Assembly: GCA_038501195.1 (NCBI GenBank)
Contig: JBBPUQ010000005.1
Span: 2,356,001 to 2,420,000 of the forward strand
Source of the DNA: Nemania diffusa
Lineage: Eukaryota > Ascomycota > Sordariomycetes > Xylariales > Xylariaceae
Reading direction: 5' to 3'
Length of the DNA stretch: 64,000 bases
A program made the position numbers and the translations under genes. Below the pieces are notes generated by a model, which ran no database searches, was not told the DNA's origin, and was given only the letters and a program-made list of their open reading frames with translations. The stretch's first letter is position 1. Each line of letters starts with the position of its first letter. Positions 45,191 through 58,187 of the stretch are shown here, piece by piece.

Positions 45191-46641
45191 ATGGAGACGC
45201 CTCAGCAACTTGCCATTTCCTTAAGGGTCCGGCTACGCAAATCGCGCCACGGCTGCCGCACATGTAAGCAGCGAAAAATCAAGGTTAGGACACTCAGGGG
45301 CCGCCCAAAAAAACCACTCATATATATCTGTTCGGCCAGCTAACTCCTAGGGCTCCGGGTGCTTAGTGCGACGAGGCACGGCCAGTGTGCGGCAACTGCG
45401 CAAAAAGATACTACGACGTCGAGAGGTGTGATTATCCATCCCTCTCGGCGCCGCGGCAGAGGCAGAACCGTGCGGACGCGTCTGCCGCCCAGCCTACCTC
45501 GCTGTCCACGAGTATCATAACACGGCCGACGGGGGCGTCCGCCAACCACTCTCAGCGGCAGTTGGAAATGCGGCTCATGTATCACTACACACAGTTTGCT
45601 GCCATGGAGTTGCCAGCCACCTACGGCTATACAAGCAAGGAGCTCTGGCTAGACAAGGTGCCTCAGATGGCTTTCGAGTCGGATCTGCTGCTTGATTCGC
45701 TGTTGACCGTTGCAGCCCTGCATATGCAGGATCTAGTACCCGAAGACCACAAGCTAGGCATGGCCGTTAACCATTACCTCGATCGAACACTGGCAAAGCA
45801 TCGATACTCTCTTGGCTGCATCGAGAACTCTCTGGCGGAGCCGCTCTTTCTGACCGCGTTCATGTTGTGCATCGCCTCCTGGCAAGTCTCTCATCGGAGA
45901 CCCCCCTCGTCAGAGACTTATCGCATTCCTTCCAATGTATTCGCCTTAGTTCGCGGGTGTTGCGCCCTTCACCGGCAGTACGATGGGTGGCTTAGTCAGG
46001 CAGGTTACGACCCCGGCGCCGTCTGGTTGCTAGCCCCGAGCGGCAGCATTGTCCAAGGCGATCATCCGCTCCTGCAAGACATAAAGCAGGATATAGACAA
46101 GCTATTAGAAGCTTTTCACGTCAGCACCATGCCGGTAGAAGAAGCCAACGTCTATCAAGACACGGCCGACTGTGTGGTCAGCCTATACAGGGCGTTAGTC
46201 GTGGAGATGGATAGTACTATTCTCCAGCGATTAGTTTTCACAATGGCGGTTCGAATGAAGTCTCGGTACGGTAAGTAAACACGACCCTTTTCTTTTGTTC
46301 ACTGAATGGCAGCAACTTGTCGTGGAGAAACACGCATATAATACCTATACATCCGCTTTACAAATCATTAACTAAAACCAAATCTTGAAGTGGCAATGCT
46401 AGAAGCCGGCGAGCCATTGGCCCTCGCGCTCTATGCTCGAATAATAGCCGTGTTGGGATTCATCGACCATTTATGGTGGAGCCGAGGTTCTAATTCCAGC
46501 AACCGCGATGTCCTACATTTCAGCATAAATGGGCTCTCAAACATGATGCCATTGCGGTGCTCGTGGGCTATGGAGTGGCCGTTGAAGGTCGTCGCCGGAG
46601 AAATTAAATTAACAAGCAGCCAAAACACGCCCTCTCCATGA
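45191..46641 (+). CDS. Zn2Cys6 transcription factor (UPC2-like group)
   Basis: Predicted 415 aa. Exons 45191-45283, 45367-46270 and 46391-46641; introns 83 and 120 bp. The binuclear cluster is split by intron 1: C22-x2-C25-x6-C32-x6-C39-x2-C42-x9-C52, with the basic KQRKIK between. The C-terminal region (LMYHYTQFAAMELP, VPQMAFESDLLLDSLLTVAALHMQ, NHYLDRTLAKHRYSL) matches the helical effector region typical of fungal C6 proteins related to the sterol-uptake regulator Upc2. The upstream GTG-initiated extension has no ATG, so 45191 is the start. It lies about 890 bp upstream of the class II aldolase gene on the same strand, so local regulation is possible but not shown. Confidence 0.88.
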
Positions 46642-47531
46642 GTAGAGATTGCCCGCCTCGGTTTCGCCCTATCATTTGGCACTAGGAATACCACAGCATC
46701 TTCAGTCGTGAATTAGTAATGAAATCATAGGTAGTATATTCTATACAAACGCCAGTGTATGTCAACTGACGTTATAGATAGCTGATACAATCAACCCTAC
46801 ACGATCAATACCCAATATCGTCTTGCCCTAGGATTAATAATTCCATCGACATTATTCAATGGAACAGCAACTCTAACGACAGTTAGTGTACCCGTACCAA
46901 AATTCGGGGGGGTTAATCAGAAGTACACATTACACATACCGAGTGTCCCGACTTGCAGCTCGACGCGCCTTATTAGAGTATAGGTAGACATTGATGAATG
47001 ATCAATACGACAGAGTGGCCGGGTATGGTATGAGTTTAAGGTGACATATGAGAACGTTATTAATATACCCTTTTCTTACGGGTAGTTCCCGCCGTTCAGG
47101 GTTTCCATACCTAATGACAATAGCAAGGTCACACACGGGTAGGTCATTTGTATTCCCCAGATAGTTTAGCAATCAAGCTAGACTTTGCCTAGTAGAATAT
47201 AGCAGGTTGGTGTATACGCTCAAAGGGATACTGCCTCTTTCTAAGCTGCATAGTTGGAGAATATCTACGATTCCGAATTCAGCTATTGACCTAATGCTTC
47301 AACCCCGAGCTTCCCCGCAATAGCATCTACGACTAGAGAGGAGAGCACCGGAAATAAGATTCCGTACCGGTGCTATCCAGCCCGGGTTTCTAATTCCCTT
47401 TCCCCAACGATCGACTATATCTAGATCCCCCGCGCTGGAGCAACGCCGCGGCATCCAGAAAATCGCTTGCCAAACGAAGTACCCAACCACCCTATCAAAG
47501 ACCAAGATCCTCAAATAAAAGAATCACCATC
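46642..47531. promoter_or_regulatory. Intergenic region between the C6 regulator and the aldolase gene
   Basis: No gene seen. A small inverted repeat (AGCACCGG ... CCGGTGCT) lies at about 47344-47374, some 160-190 bp before the aldolase start. Confidence 0.45.
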
Positions 47532-48613
47532 ATGTCCACTGAGACAGTCGCAAATAAGACGGCAACTACCGTCTCCGTACGATTATCGGCGCCGGAAAAG
47601 GTCACAGTAAATGGAACGCAGAGAGATCAGAACCCAGCTCAGATCCAAGTCATCGGCACGACAAAAAGTGGAAAGAAGTTGACTATCAGATCATACCCGA
47701 AATTTGATAACCTCGATGACGAGCGCCTCTACCGGAAACAACATCTTGCCGCCGCCTTCCGCGTCTTCGCTGACCGTGGCTTCGACGAAGGCGTCGCCGG
47801 TCATATCTCCGTTCGGGATCCGATTCTTACTGACCATTTCTGTATGACTAACGCTCATCCCTCATAGACATCACAGGTACCTAACGTCTGCTGACAACCA
47901 TTTCTAGGGCTAAATCCCCTCTCGATGCACTTCTCGCTGATCAAAGTATCTGATCTGATTTTGTGCGACGAGCAAGGCAACGTCGTAGAGGGCAATGAAC
48001 CCATCAACGCCGCCGCCTTCGCGATCCACTCGCAAATTCACAAGGCGCGTCCTGATGTGACCGCTGCATGTCACGCGCACAGCGTGCACGGAAAAGCGTT
48101 CTCGGCCTTTGGGCGGGAGCTTGAAATGCTGACGCAAGACGCGTGCCGGTTCTACAAGTCCCACGGCGTGTACCGAGACTTCAGGGGCGTGGTGGTAGAT
48201 GCGGAGGAGGGACGGCGCATCGCTGCCGCGCTCGGCGACGGCAAGGCCGCGATTCTGCAGAACCACGGCATCCTCACCGTGGGCCGAAGCGTAGACGAGG
48301 CAGCCTTCTGGTTCTTGAGCCTCGAGAGAACGTGCCAGGCCCAACTCCTCGCGGATGCCGCCGCCGGCGGCGGATACAAGAAAATCCCCATTGATGACGA
48401 GGAGGCTGCGTATACGGCAACGCAAGTTGGTGGGCCGGAGAAGGGATGGTTGGCATTTCAGCCGTGTAAGCCACACTATCCTCATTTACTATCGATTGAG
48501 ACTCTACTACAATTATGGTCTTCTTGAAGAACCTGAAGAACCTGTCGCTAATTAATATTGATTTAGACTACGATGAGCAAGTTGCGAAAACAAAAGGAGA
48601 TTTCTTGAATTAA
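47532..48613 (+). CDS. Class II aldolase/adducin-domain protein
   Basis: Predicted 304 aa. Exons 47532-47841, 47908-48465 and 48567-48613; introns 66 and 101 bp; joins restore DHFWLNPLSMHFSLIK and FQPYYDEQVAKTKGDF. Domain landmarks: AAAFRVFADRGFDEGVAGHISVRD at the start of the fold, a metal-site HAHSVHGKAF (His159, His161, with His164 nearby) and QNHGILTVG with His223, about 62 residues on, as in fuculose-aldolase-type zinc enzymes. Fungal members of this group (for example fission yeast Mug14) are mostly without a defined substrate, so reaction and pathway are uncertain. No targeting sequence is seen; the first ~45 residues are polar. The final coding exon is short (47 nt). Confidence 0.92.
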
Positions 48614-51500
48614 CGCAAAATTCTTCGAACGAACAAGCCTGTAGGCAAAACCGCCTATTAACTTGAGAGAGAGACAGGGGGCACACTGAGATGTAATTCA
48701 GTGTTTAAAGGCCTTCGGCTGAACTAGGCTAAGCGGTATCACAAATTTATTGATACTGTGATGCGATGGGACACGTAAATACCTATTTCACGCGTCTAGA
48801 TTTCATGCGAAGGCGTCTACTATCCAATGTTCAATGTCCAAGTTGTTAGTGCCAGCATATACTATGGGCTAGTAGCTCCTATACACTCGTTTTAAATCTT
48901 TAAAACTTCGCATTTTATAGCCACTAACATATGAATCTTACTTGCAGTGCTTTAGGCTAGGACTAAATGCATCTAAATAATCATTGTTGGAATCTCATAT
49001 ACTTTTAACTGGTAGTAGTCCTAAGTAGACGGTGTACCTTTTATGCGTTGTGGGCAAGCAGATTTCGGAGACCGAAGGTTAGTAATGCTAGATGAGGCGA
49101 CAGTGACACCCGGAACCCGCAGAGTAAGAAATCAGGCAATTCGAGACAAACTTACTAGAATTCTAGAATCAGCGAGCTTCGCCGTGGAGCTCTTAGCCCC
49201 GTGCTCCTTTCTTTGTGGCGTCCTACTGGTTACGGGACTGCACATTTGCCATTGGACCGAATGCAATCTTCTCCCAGACCATGAGGCCCCGGCTCCGGCT
49301 CTGGATATTGACCCACGACTTCTTCCATTGTAATGGCAATAATTATTTATATTGTAGTCCAGTCATGCTACATACATCGAGGCAAAATGTCACTCAGCTT
49401 GGTTTGCGGTTCCTTCTCAAGTCTCGAAAAGGGAAACAGAACTTTTTGGAGCCGTGGTAATAAGATGTTTAGACTCGATAACACTTTGATAAACCTCACC
49501 ACATAAAATCAATTATATTTTGGCTGTAAACTAGTGCGGCAATTCTGTGACCAAAGAGCTTATGGTAATTTGTATTGGCCCGGCCCTAAACGTGGTAAAT
49601 GGTTTGATGTGATTATGTAAGTGTTTATAGTTAACATCTACGTTACGAGAGGACCTAAAATTTAATGTAGTTCTTAGTCTAGTAGCAAAACAAACTATAG
49701 GAGCGATGTTATATTAAGTGAGCCACGGCTAATCAAAACCTATCAACGACACAAAGCAAACAGTATTCAGTCAACTACCTACTCCGAAAAAAAAAGCCGC
49801 ACGATCGATGCCAACTATAATTATGAATCCCCCTCAGTGTATAACTGGTTGTTTCGAATGTAAATCAATGGATATTGCGGCAGCAAAATCTGATTGGGGG
49901 GGGCTTGGGCTCCGAGCTGCCTGGCAACCAGGAAGACGAATCGAACATTAAGCCTAAACAACACCGTAGAAGCCGAACCAACCTCCTTCATACTGTATTC
50001 TGTAAGGAACGTGTTTGAATATCACATGGTTGTACCCTTGTCTACCATTCACACTGAGAACTTACAGTAAATGAGTCTAGGGTGTTGTCAAGGACCAGAA
50101 AGAACCTTCCTAGCATAGCAGCTTTCTGATGCTCTGTATGATCGCAATCCTTGTCGCTTACTAGTCTAGGCATCTTGGTGGGCTTCTATACCGAGAAATG
50201 CCGGGAGTATAGGTATTACGTATATAGTCGATAAGAGTTCTACATCGCTAGTTTTTAATCTCTATACTGTCTCAATGCCGGCGGTATTCGGCAATGGGCG
50301 ATCGGAAACATCTAGTGTAAAGGTTAAACTATAACGGCGTGTTCCTTCGCGTGCAAGTATGTGGTGGTATATGATCACTATTCTGTGCTTACTCAAGCTA
50401 GTGATATTTAAGACAGCCCTAGGATATGTAGATCGTGGGTTAGTATGGACGATGATATTCGTTCGAGCATCGGCGAGTTAAGATGATCCCAAGGGCAAGA
50501 CCGAGATGAGACCGCCGGATCCCTGAAAATATATAGAAGCGAGAATATAAAGCTCCTAACTATCTACAAAGGCAATAGTCGACGCATCCAAGCTGCGCAG
50601 TGTATCACCAGGCACCTCCTACTTTTCAACAAAGGTAGACGATTCATATGCCTAGACTACAACTTGTCGAAATACAGTATATACCTACACGTACACCATG
50701 AACGTGCAATCCCCGCAATTCGCCGCAGGATTAGTGCTAGACTATGCCAGAAGAGACATCGTCAAAACAGATCAATTGCCTGTTCAGGGAAATGACGCCG
50801 GGTCACGAAACCCTAGTTCACTTACTTAGTTCTAGTGTTGTTCTAAATACAGAACACTTGGTTGTAGTACCGAGAGCTTTACGGCACTCCCCGTTGAAGT
50901 TTTCCTGTTGATTTTCTACAGTATAGACAGAAGCTAAGGGTTGATAGTTGTTAATAGAGCCGATGTTTACACAATATATACGTACAGACCCTAAAGCTTC
51001 CATCAACTCACCACTTATCCGCTATGCTGATGTATAACTCAAGAGCGCTAGGTACCCAATAGCCTGACTAGAAATGCATGAAATAGCCTGCCTCAGGGAG
51101 ATCTGGGTGCTCCTTTTAGAATAGGGGGTTCCTGGGGGCGGACGGGATGGCGATCCTTACTGACTGCGAACTGCCTAGTGTAGCCCTACTTCAGACTTGT
51201 CCCTACCTAATATCTAATCTTCCAAGGATAGGCAAATCTATCCCCGATGCTGCGTCTGGCGGTTATGTAAGTCTGGCTCGTGTAGGAATTCCGTACATTG
51301 GTTGGCTATATTATGACGCTATTACCTATGTGGTTGACGTTCCGGTCGTTAGTCTTTCTACACCCCACGCGCCGGTAGCGTTTGCGTTTCTGTAGTGAAG
51401 AATCGTCAACTGAAATGTTCCATCACTGGTAATGTCGTCGCTGGCTTCGACGTAAACATATCATATTCAAACCGGGGTCGTGCACTCTTTTCACCGCGGA
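48614..51500. other. 2.9-kb A/T-richer region without a supportable gene
   Basis: Nothing recognisable on either strand. Frames at 49043-49333, 50818-51006 and 51147-51395 lack domains. The last ~100 bp before 51501 are the presumed 5' UTR of the membrane-protein gene. Confidence 0.5.
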
Positions 51501-52764
51501 ATGGCTCATCCATACGAGCCGCCACCACCTCTTCCAGCCGAGAATGGCGTCCATGTCTGGAGAGCGGCCATCATTATGCCGATTATCACCTTCTTTTTCG
51601 TCGCTGCGAGGTTCTACACACGAATCTACCTGTTGAAAAGACAACCTAGCATTGATGATTGTACGTCCTCAGTGTACCCGACGGGATAAGTTCCCAGTTT
51701 CTTCGGCTGACGAACCAATGTAGACATTGTTGGCGCAACCATGGTCATTAGTATCGCGCATGGCGTGTTGATGGGCCTTGCTACGTATCATGGCATGGGC
51801 TTACACATCTGGCAATTCACCCCGGAGCTGAATTCCGAGTACTATCTCTGGATAGGCATAACATCGCAGTTCTATACCGTCGGCCTCGCTGGTTTCAAGA
51901 GTGCCCTGGTCTTCCTCTATCTGCAGACCTTTGGGCTTGTGAGCAGGAGGTTCAGGATCGCCTGCTACCTGACGCTGTTTTATACCTTGGGCTATCTGAC
52001 GGCCAACTTGTTCGCCGAATTTCTGGGATGCTGGCCGATCGCAAAGAAGTGGCACGCCGACTTGCCTGGTCACTGCATTAACCGAACCGCGGCGAATACC
52101 TTCTTCGGCATAGGCCACGTAACGAGCGACCTAATCATCGCCATACTTCCTCTGCCTCCGATATGGAGGTTGACATTCCCGACCACCCGACAGAAGATCG
52201 GGCTCAGTCTCACGCTTTCCAGCGGATTCATGTTGGTTGCTCCCTCCGCCTGTTCATCGTCGATTCCCGCATGACGTGCTAATAAGCGAGCTTAGTGCAT
52301 GGGCTGTTGCCACCGTTCGTTATGTGATATCGACATATAACCAGTTCACCTACGATCGGCCCTGGTGGGCGGGTATCAGTTTTACCTTCTCCATTCTCGA
52401 GCTTAACACGGGCTTGATCTGCGCCTGCGTTCCGACTTTCAGCCCCCTCCTGTCTGTCTTCAGCTCCTATCGGGTGTCTAATTTTGTCTCGTCATGGACG
52501 ACGCGTGCATCCGGAATTTGGCACAACAGCTCCGAAAAAACACCCTGGGACGATCTCGAGTATCACGGGCATCTCACGGCAGAGCTGCGCGAGACGCAGG
52601 AACGCGATGAACTAGGAAGCAGAGGAACTAACGAGGGGACCGCCATCAATCCTATCGACACGAAGAACCTGGCGACTTTTAGCCCGGTTAGTCCGGATGG
52701 TGACATGCCATTTTGTGATTTATCAGGTCTACAGGCCCTCGCTGAACGAGGGAAAATATATTGA
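51501..52764 (+). CDS. Seven-TM SAT4/fungal rhodopsin-domain integral membrane protein
   Basis: Predicted 378 aa. Exons 51501-51660, 51724-52231 and 52296-52764. Seven hydrophobic segments are visible: VWRAAIIMPIITFFFVAA; IVGATMVISIAHGVL; YLWIGITSQFYTVGLAGF through FLYL; FRIACYLTLFYTLGYLTANL; SDLIIAILPLPPIW; a segment rebuilt across intron 2 (LTLSSGFIAWAVATVRYV); and ISFTFSILELNTGLICACV. Family marks include GCWPIAKKW, ILPLPPIWRL and ICACVPTFSPLL. The ~115-residue C-terminal tail is cytosolic-looking and polar. Such proteins, related to Pth11-type receptors, are abundant in Pezizomycotina; ligand unknown. Intron 2 uses a GTTGGT donor, and its acceptor (52295 versus 52286) is a choice made on branch-site distance. 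There is no CFEM domain upstream of TM1. Confidence 0.85.
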
Positions 52765-53844
52765 CTTATGAACATTCGTTACTTTTTGCAAATCACCATC
52801 TCATGACCGAATACCCCGAATTATTCAGAGATCTGTCTTTTGTAGGAGCAGGGGACCATTCAGTGCGCTGGAGAGCGCTGGAAGGATGGCCACATGAAGG
52901 TGCAAACGGTAGTTTGGCAGATAATGTAGCTAAACCATCACTTGACCAATAAATAGCCGCGTGGCATACTCTAACCACGAACATACGTAGTAGGACATTC
53001 TACCTTAAGACAACCTAACCTACGGGTATACTGTACGGGAGCTGCTTAGCATGTGCTTCATAGCATTGCAATCTTAGTTGGCGGCGTAGGAGGGTATTGC
53101 TTTAGAGCAATAGCCAGGCATAAAGTACAGAGCTTTAATAAACTATGCATCCGAAGGAGGCCACTACAGCTGCAGGATCCAGAGAGGCCAGGATATAGAC
53201 GATGAAGCGGGTGAACTAAGCTTTTACATTGGGAAGTGCGTTCTTTACCATGTTGAAGTTGCCAGCCACGCCATGCTTAGCATGGGAGATGTGAAAGAGA
53301 GACCAAGCCATCCTTTTGCTTAAGAAGCGTTCTAGAACGCGGTAGAGATAGAGGTATGAAAATGCAAAGGTAGAGTTTCCACATCGCCTGTGTCACTTCG
53401 TAAGGGTCCTTGTTCTTTGGAGTTCCATAGATCGGCAGACTTTAATAAAAGAGATCTAAAGTGTTAAGCATCGTGGATGTAAAAGATGAATAAGTATAGG
53501 CTACTCGTCGACTTCCCACTGGCTGCGGTAGATCCCTTGAAACGGCCCTTTAGTACCAACAAGACCCCACGGCTTAATAATATCACAGGTAGAAAGTGAG
53601 CCTTGTAATGCGCAGTGCTGCCATTCCTGTTCACCGACATGCGTGCTTATAGTTACATATGTAGCTGTGAGTCTCTCAACTTGAGAGACGCTATTATCTT
53701 TAATGCTTTTCCTTTTTACTCCTTGCCCGAGGGCGGTTATATAGTGCAACGCCAGTCAAGACAAGAGCAATTTTGTTACACAAGCCCGTCCTAAACTCCA
53801 TTACGCCAGAAGTATGGTCCACCGAGGACATAACTAGGACGCTC
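52765..53844. other. Convergent intergenic region (SAT4-type gene / Nup133)
   Basis: No gene seen. It contains a perfect 9-bp palindrome with one-base centre (GTCTCTCAA C TTGAGAGAC, 53671-53689). The remainder looks like 3' flanking sequence. Confidence 0.45.
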
Positions 53845-56800
53845 CTAATGTGTGCCGTTTCGCCCGTTTGTGGCCTCCACCAGCTTCGCCCCTAGTCTCT
53901 TAGTAGGCATTGTTCTCGGCAAACTCCCTGTTGATTGGGTTTCTGTAACATCGTCGTACTGGTGGTCAACAGCCTGCTCGGCAAGCTTCTGTGTTTCCTT
54001 TGTCCACTCCTCTAACCGATGTGTTTCAATATGCTTACGAAGATTCGAGTCTTCCCAACGCAAGGCTTCTAACATTTTCTCTCGATAACTCTTCTCCATG
54101 TTCGCAAAGCGTCCGTCAAGAGTATGCGTATAGACTCCCACTGCTTGTGAGGGCGCTAATCTTCGGTGCGCGACCTTGGTATTACGGTCGTTTTCTGTCT
54201 TATATTAGCTTCAGGCATCTGCTGGATGCTACAAGTAGACTTACGGTTTGCGTATAGAGTGCAGTAGAGTTGGAAAAGATCTGTCTGTCCGAGGACATCC
54301 ATAGTCTCCTCGTCGCCTTTCATGGAAGTATTGTTGATCGTAGTCCAATCCTCACGCAGAAAACATCGCCTCCAGATAAGTCGCTCGGCTTGATGGCGCT
54401 CATCACCATGCAGGCCATTACTGGCTACCTGGATGGCAAGAAAAAACTGATCGGCAATGTTGTCTTTGGTCTCTGGGGGCAAGGTGATCAGAGTAAGGAG
54501 GTCAATAAGAGTCAATGGATCGAGAGCTTCGTGTTTGAGCAGTCGCTTCATCGCATCTTCAAAGAGTTGAGCAAGTATTTTGTACTTTTTCGGACACTGG
54601 AGAGCGAAGGCTTCCTGAACGAGGCCCATTTCTTCAGTTTCGTCGAGGGCCACACTGATGACTGGGCGGATTTGAGTGTCATAAAATTCATTTTGAACAC
54701 CGATGACAGCAAGCTCTTTATCAATAGCATCGACACGTGCGTCCTCGGTAGTCCCACTGATGGTAGCCTCTTGAACGGACATTGATGCTTTACTAATAGG
54801 GCGTGAGGATTCAGCCATTCGGGCCAGCTTACCAAGACTGAGCTCAATCTTTTTATTCCAAACTTGTTGTTCCCGAACTAGGCCCAGATCGAGAAGTGTA
54901 TTCGCAGCATGGTCGATGTCTTCCTCTCCCACGATATCATTGATCCAGGATATCTTGGCTAGCTCTGGCCTCGCTCGCAGATACACCGTCTTATACCTCT
55001 TGTCACCATCATACCCAAGAAGAGCGTCCACACCATATGTTGTGAAAAGGTAATCGTAGAACGGGAATGCGAAATCTTCTCCGTAGGTATCGAAGCACTC
55101 CCGAACCTTATCTTCTTTCGCATACATTTGCGACTCGATCTTTTCAATCTGGCTCGCCGTAATATTAGGACTAGAGAGCTCCTCGCGAAACAATTCAATT
55201 TCTCGAGTAAGCACCTCAGCTAAGGCGGGCAAAGATCTATGGGTCTCCGCAATCTTGATGGCTGCCTCCCAATTGTCAGATTGAGAGAGCAAAACAACCT
55301 TGGTGTGACGATCTTCCTTATAGGTTTCCTCATACTTTTGGCCTTCTGAAATCAGTTTAGGATCACCGCTCGCAAGATTCCACCGAGTTAATTCTTGCAG
55401 GACAGAGAGATAAACTTCGGTCATTTCAGGTAGTATTTCTCGTGTTTTCTCGACTAGGCTTCTCTGTTCTTCAGTTAGGGACTCGGGGTCCTGCTTGACC
55501 CATTCAGTGGCTAGTTCAACTTGTCGCTTCACGTTGTTAGCGACGAATCTGTTTGCAGTCCAAGGCGTTGGTAGGCCGGAATAATCGCCTTCCAGTATAC
55601 CATGATCAAGCTTCTCCCCTTCTAGTCCGTAGAGTACGAGATGAGTCTGCCGGAAGGCAAACGCATCACGAATGGTGCTATTATAGATGTCCGAAGCCTC
55701 GTATATCAACCGGGTCAAAGAAACTGGATCTAATTTGGCCTTCGAGTTGTGTTTGATAACTTCGTACGCCCATGCGATAAACAGCTCCATACGATGAATG
55801 TCGTGTATGAGCCAGTGCCTAAGCTCATCTGTCTCCCCCTTCGCATGGTTGGGCTTTGATTTCTCTTCCGTGCGAATGTATTCAACAATCTCTGCCACAA
55901 TAGTCTTCTTTGAGGCAGCAGGACGCATCTGTAGGAATTCCTCATGTTTGCGCCAGAGGATGCTAGCAACATGCATTTTCTCGGCATTCCACATCAGCTG
56001 CCACTTTGTACTACGGTCCAAGTTGACACCGATGCTTTTAATGTGCGCCATGATCTTATCTAGATACCGAACACGACCCTTGACGTTATCATCAAGCCTC
56101 GCTGCTAACGGTGAGAGGTGCGGCCCTGTTGAAGTCAGAATATCTTCGCTCAGTCCCAAAGCAGCCTCTCCATACTCTCTGTCGCTGAAGCGGATATTGT
56201 GCTGTACGTCGAATACGAAAGGGTTGTTTTCTTTAATTCCGAAAAATACAGCCTGCTCCAGCTTGATTTTTGCAGTGAGCTTAGGAGGCGTGATGCTTGC
56301 AAAGCGTTGGCAATCTGACACTGAAACGCGCATTGTGCCAGCTCCTCGGACAAGCAGCACGGCTGTTGGGTTTTTTGTCCTTATTCGCATAGGTCGCACC
56401 TCGTCATCAGCGAGATCATAGATGTGAGGCTCTTCAAAGCCGGACCCAATTATCTCAAGAGTAGGGTCGTAACGTAAGTCAACCACATCCTCAAAGGCTG
56501 TCGGCAGGGTGTGGTTGTCTTGCATGATCTGGGAGTCGGGAGACTCGGGAGGCTGGGCAATAGAGGCCACTACGGTAGCATGGTCGAAGACAAGGAATGC
56601 AATCACAGCAGGCTTGGGGAGGTATAATCGAGGTTTCGTAAGAGCATGGGAATCTGGTGGCGTGGAGAAACTGGATATTGGTCGAACCATACCAATGTCT
56701 AATGAGTTCTCCTGGTTTGGTTCGTTCTGTATCACCACCTCAACTAAACTATACCGACGCAGGTTCTTGTCATCAAGCGAGGTTAGAAGTAACAGGTGTT

Positions 56801-58187
56801 GCTGATGGTCGGATGCTGATAGATGACGTAATTTGCTCATGTCGGCATATTTGGACGACATGCCCTTTGGTACAAAGCAAAAATCAACGATCTTGAAGGA
56901 GTCGGGAGCGAGTGTGCTACTTGTTACATCTGCTTGTCGAATTGCATCGAGAATAAGACTTCGGGCATCTAGTTCGGCAAGGAGATCATGGTGACCTCCA
57001 CGGTGTATCCTCCAGCAGTTCACTCGGCCCTTTGACGTTGCGGCTACCACAGTGCACTCGCCCTGCTTGAGAGAGCGACTAGCTCGCACTGCTGCTATGT
57101 CACCCTGAAGTGCTGAGTGAGAGAGAACATTTCGTATGCTGCCAAGAAATCCGCCGCTGGAGGGGCCCAGGCTAGTGCGTAGAAACTGAACAGAAATCTT
57201 GGGTCGTCCTTGCGCATCTCGCACACTTAGATGCGCGATTCGCCCACTACTAAATGCTAGGATAAACCCTGCAGCCGCTTCCACGTTGACGAGTTCAATA
57301 ACACGCTCGCCAGAAAACATTCCAGATATAGAGTCTTCAACTCCGGTTCGTTGTTGTCGCATAAAATCTAAGGTTGTAGCGCTCGAAATAGATTCCCAGT
57401 AGGTGATTCTACCGCTGGTAGGCATTACAACAACAAGGCCGGGCTCGGAGCAGGATGCGGATGGAGAAACGAGCAAACCGAGTGGCAGGGGATCTGTCGC
57501 GTGCTTTGAAGGATACGGAAGTGTGAAGGTGAAGGCCTCAGGCGATAATGAGGGCGACGCATACGGCCAGACCATAGCATGTGTATGTGTGAGGCTCAGA
57601 GCACACCCGATCGAGGTATCAACGAAGCCATGTTGGCGACCTAAGGGAGAATCAAGAGTTTAGCAAGGCGAAGTTTAATATATTGTCGACGGCCTACATA
57701 CTGGTAGCATCGAGCTTTATTCGCTCCGGGAGAGCGGGGAGTTTTCTGACTTCAAATGCAGTATTCATAGACTGTGAACAAGTGTTATTAGAATTATCAA
57801 ATATTGACAACTGACGATTACACAGATGATGGCGTAACTTACCAGCAGGGTAGTACCATCACCCTTATGCAACCGATCACCAGGTCTAGTCTTCTTAGAG
57901 CGCACGCTCAGCTCTTGTCTCGGGGCTGCTACGGGTTTCTCTATCCCATCCTGCTTGATCTCGACTGCTGATGGCTGCGCAGACTTGACTTCATACGTTT
58001 CCGGCGCAGCAATGTGTTCCACGAATGTTTGCTCTGTGATCTGTGGGCGATCGGACCTGAGGCGCTTCGATTTGGGCTGTGGGAGAGAGTTATCGGAGCT
58101 CAGCGGTCGCTGGCGTCGGCGGCCGCGAGTAGTCATCGGTGTGGGAGCGCCGGTTTGGCTGCCACCGGTGGGCGCTGGAGCGAACAT
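53845..58187 (-). CDS. NUP133: Nucleoporin Nup133
   Basis: Predicted 1373-aa scaffold nucleoporin of the Y (Nup84/Nup107-160) complex of the nuclear pore. Exons in transcription order: 58187-57843, 57771-57702, 57640-54245, 54155-53845; introns 71, 61 and 89 bp, all in frame. The N-terminal ~115 residues are basic and disordered (TRGRRRQRPLSS...). A Nup133/Nup155-type beta-propeller follows (VVMPTSGRITYWESI, FILAFSSGRIAHLSVRD, VVAATSKGRVNCWRI), then a helical solenoid to the C terminus, ending in the LDGRFANMEKSYREKMLEAL and EDSNLRKHIETHRLEEW blocks conserved in fungal Nup133. The last intron was placed because the long frame otherwise ends in non-homologous sequence. Length suits filamentous-fungal orthologues. 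It is divergent from the AFG1-like gene and convergent with the SAT4-type gene. Confidence 0.93.

Noticed and set aside
44788..45192. 134-codon minus-strand frame upstream of the C6 regulator
   Set aside because: Lies over the probable promoter/5' UTR; Arg/Ser/Tyr-rich without a domain.
45191..52764. A secondary-metabolite cluster (C6 regulator, aldolase, membrane protein)
   Set aside because: No PKS, NRPS, terpene synthase, P450 or transporter gene is present in the interval, and gaps of up to 2.9 kb separate the genes.
53671..53689. Perfect 19-bp quasi-palindrome GTCTCTCAA-C-TTGAGAGAC as a terminator hairpin
   Set aside because: A one-base loop cannot form a stable RNA hairpin, and factor-independent terminators of this type are not used for Pol II genes; probably chance.
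55798..56421. 207-codon plus-strand frame inside NUP133
   Set aside because: Antisense to a long conserved exon. Ser/Leu-rich shadow sequence with no domain.
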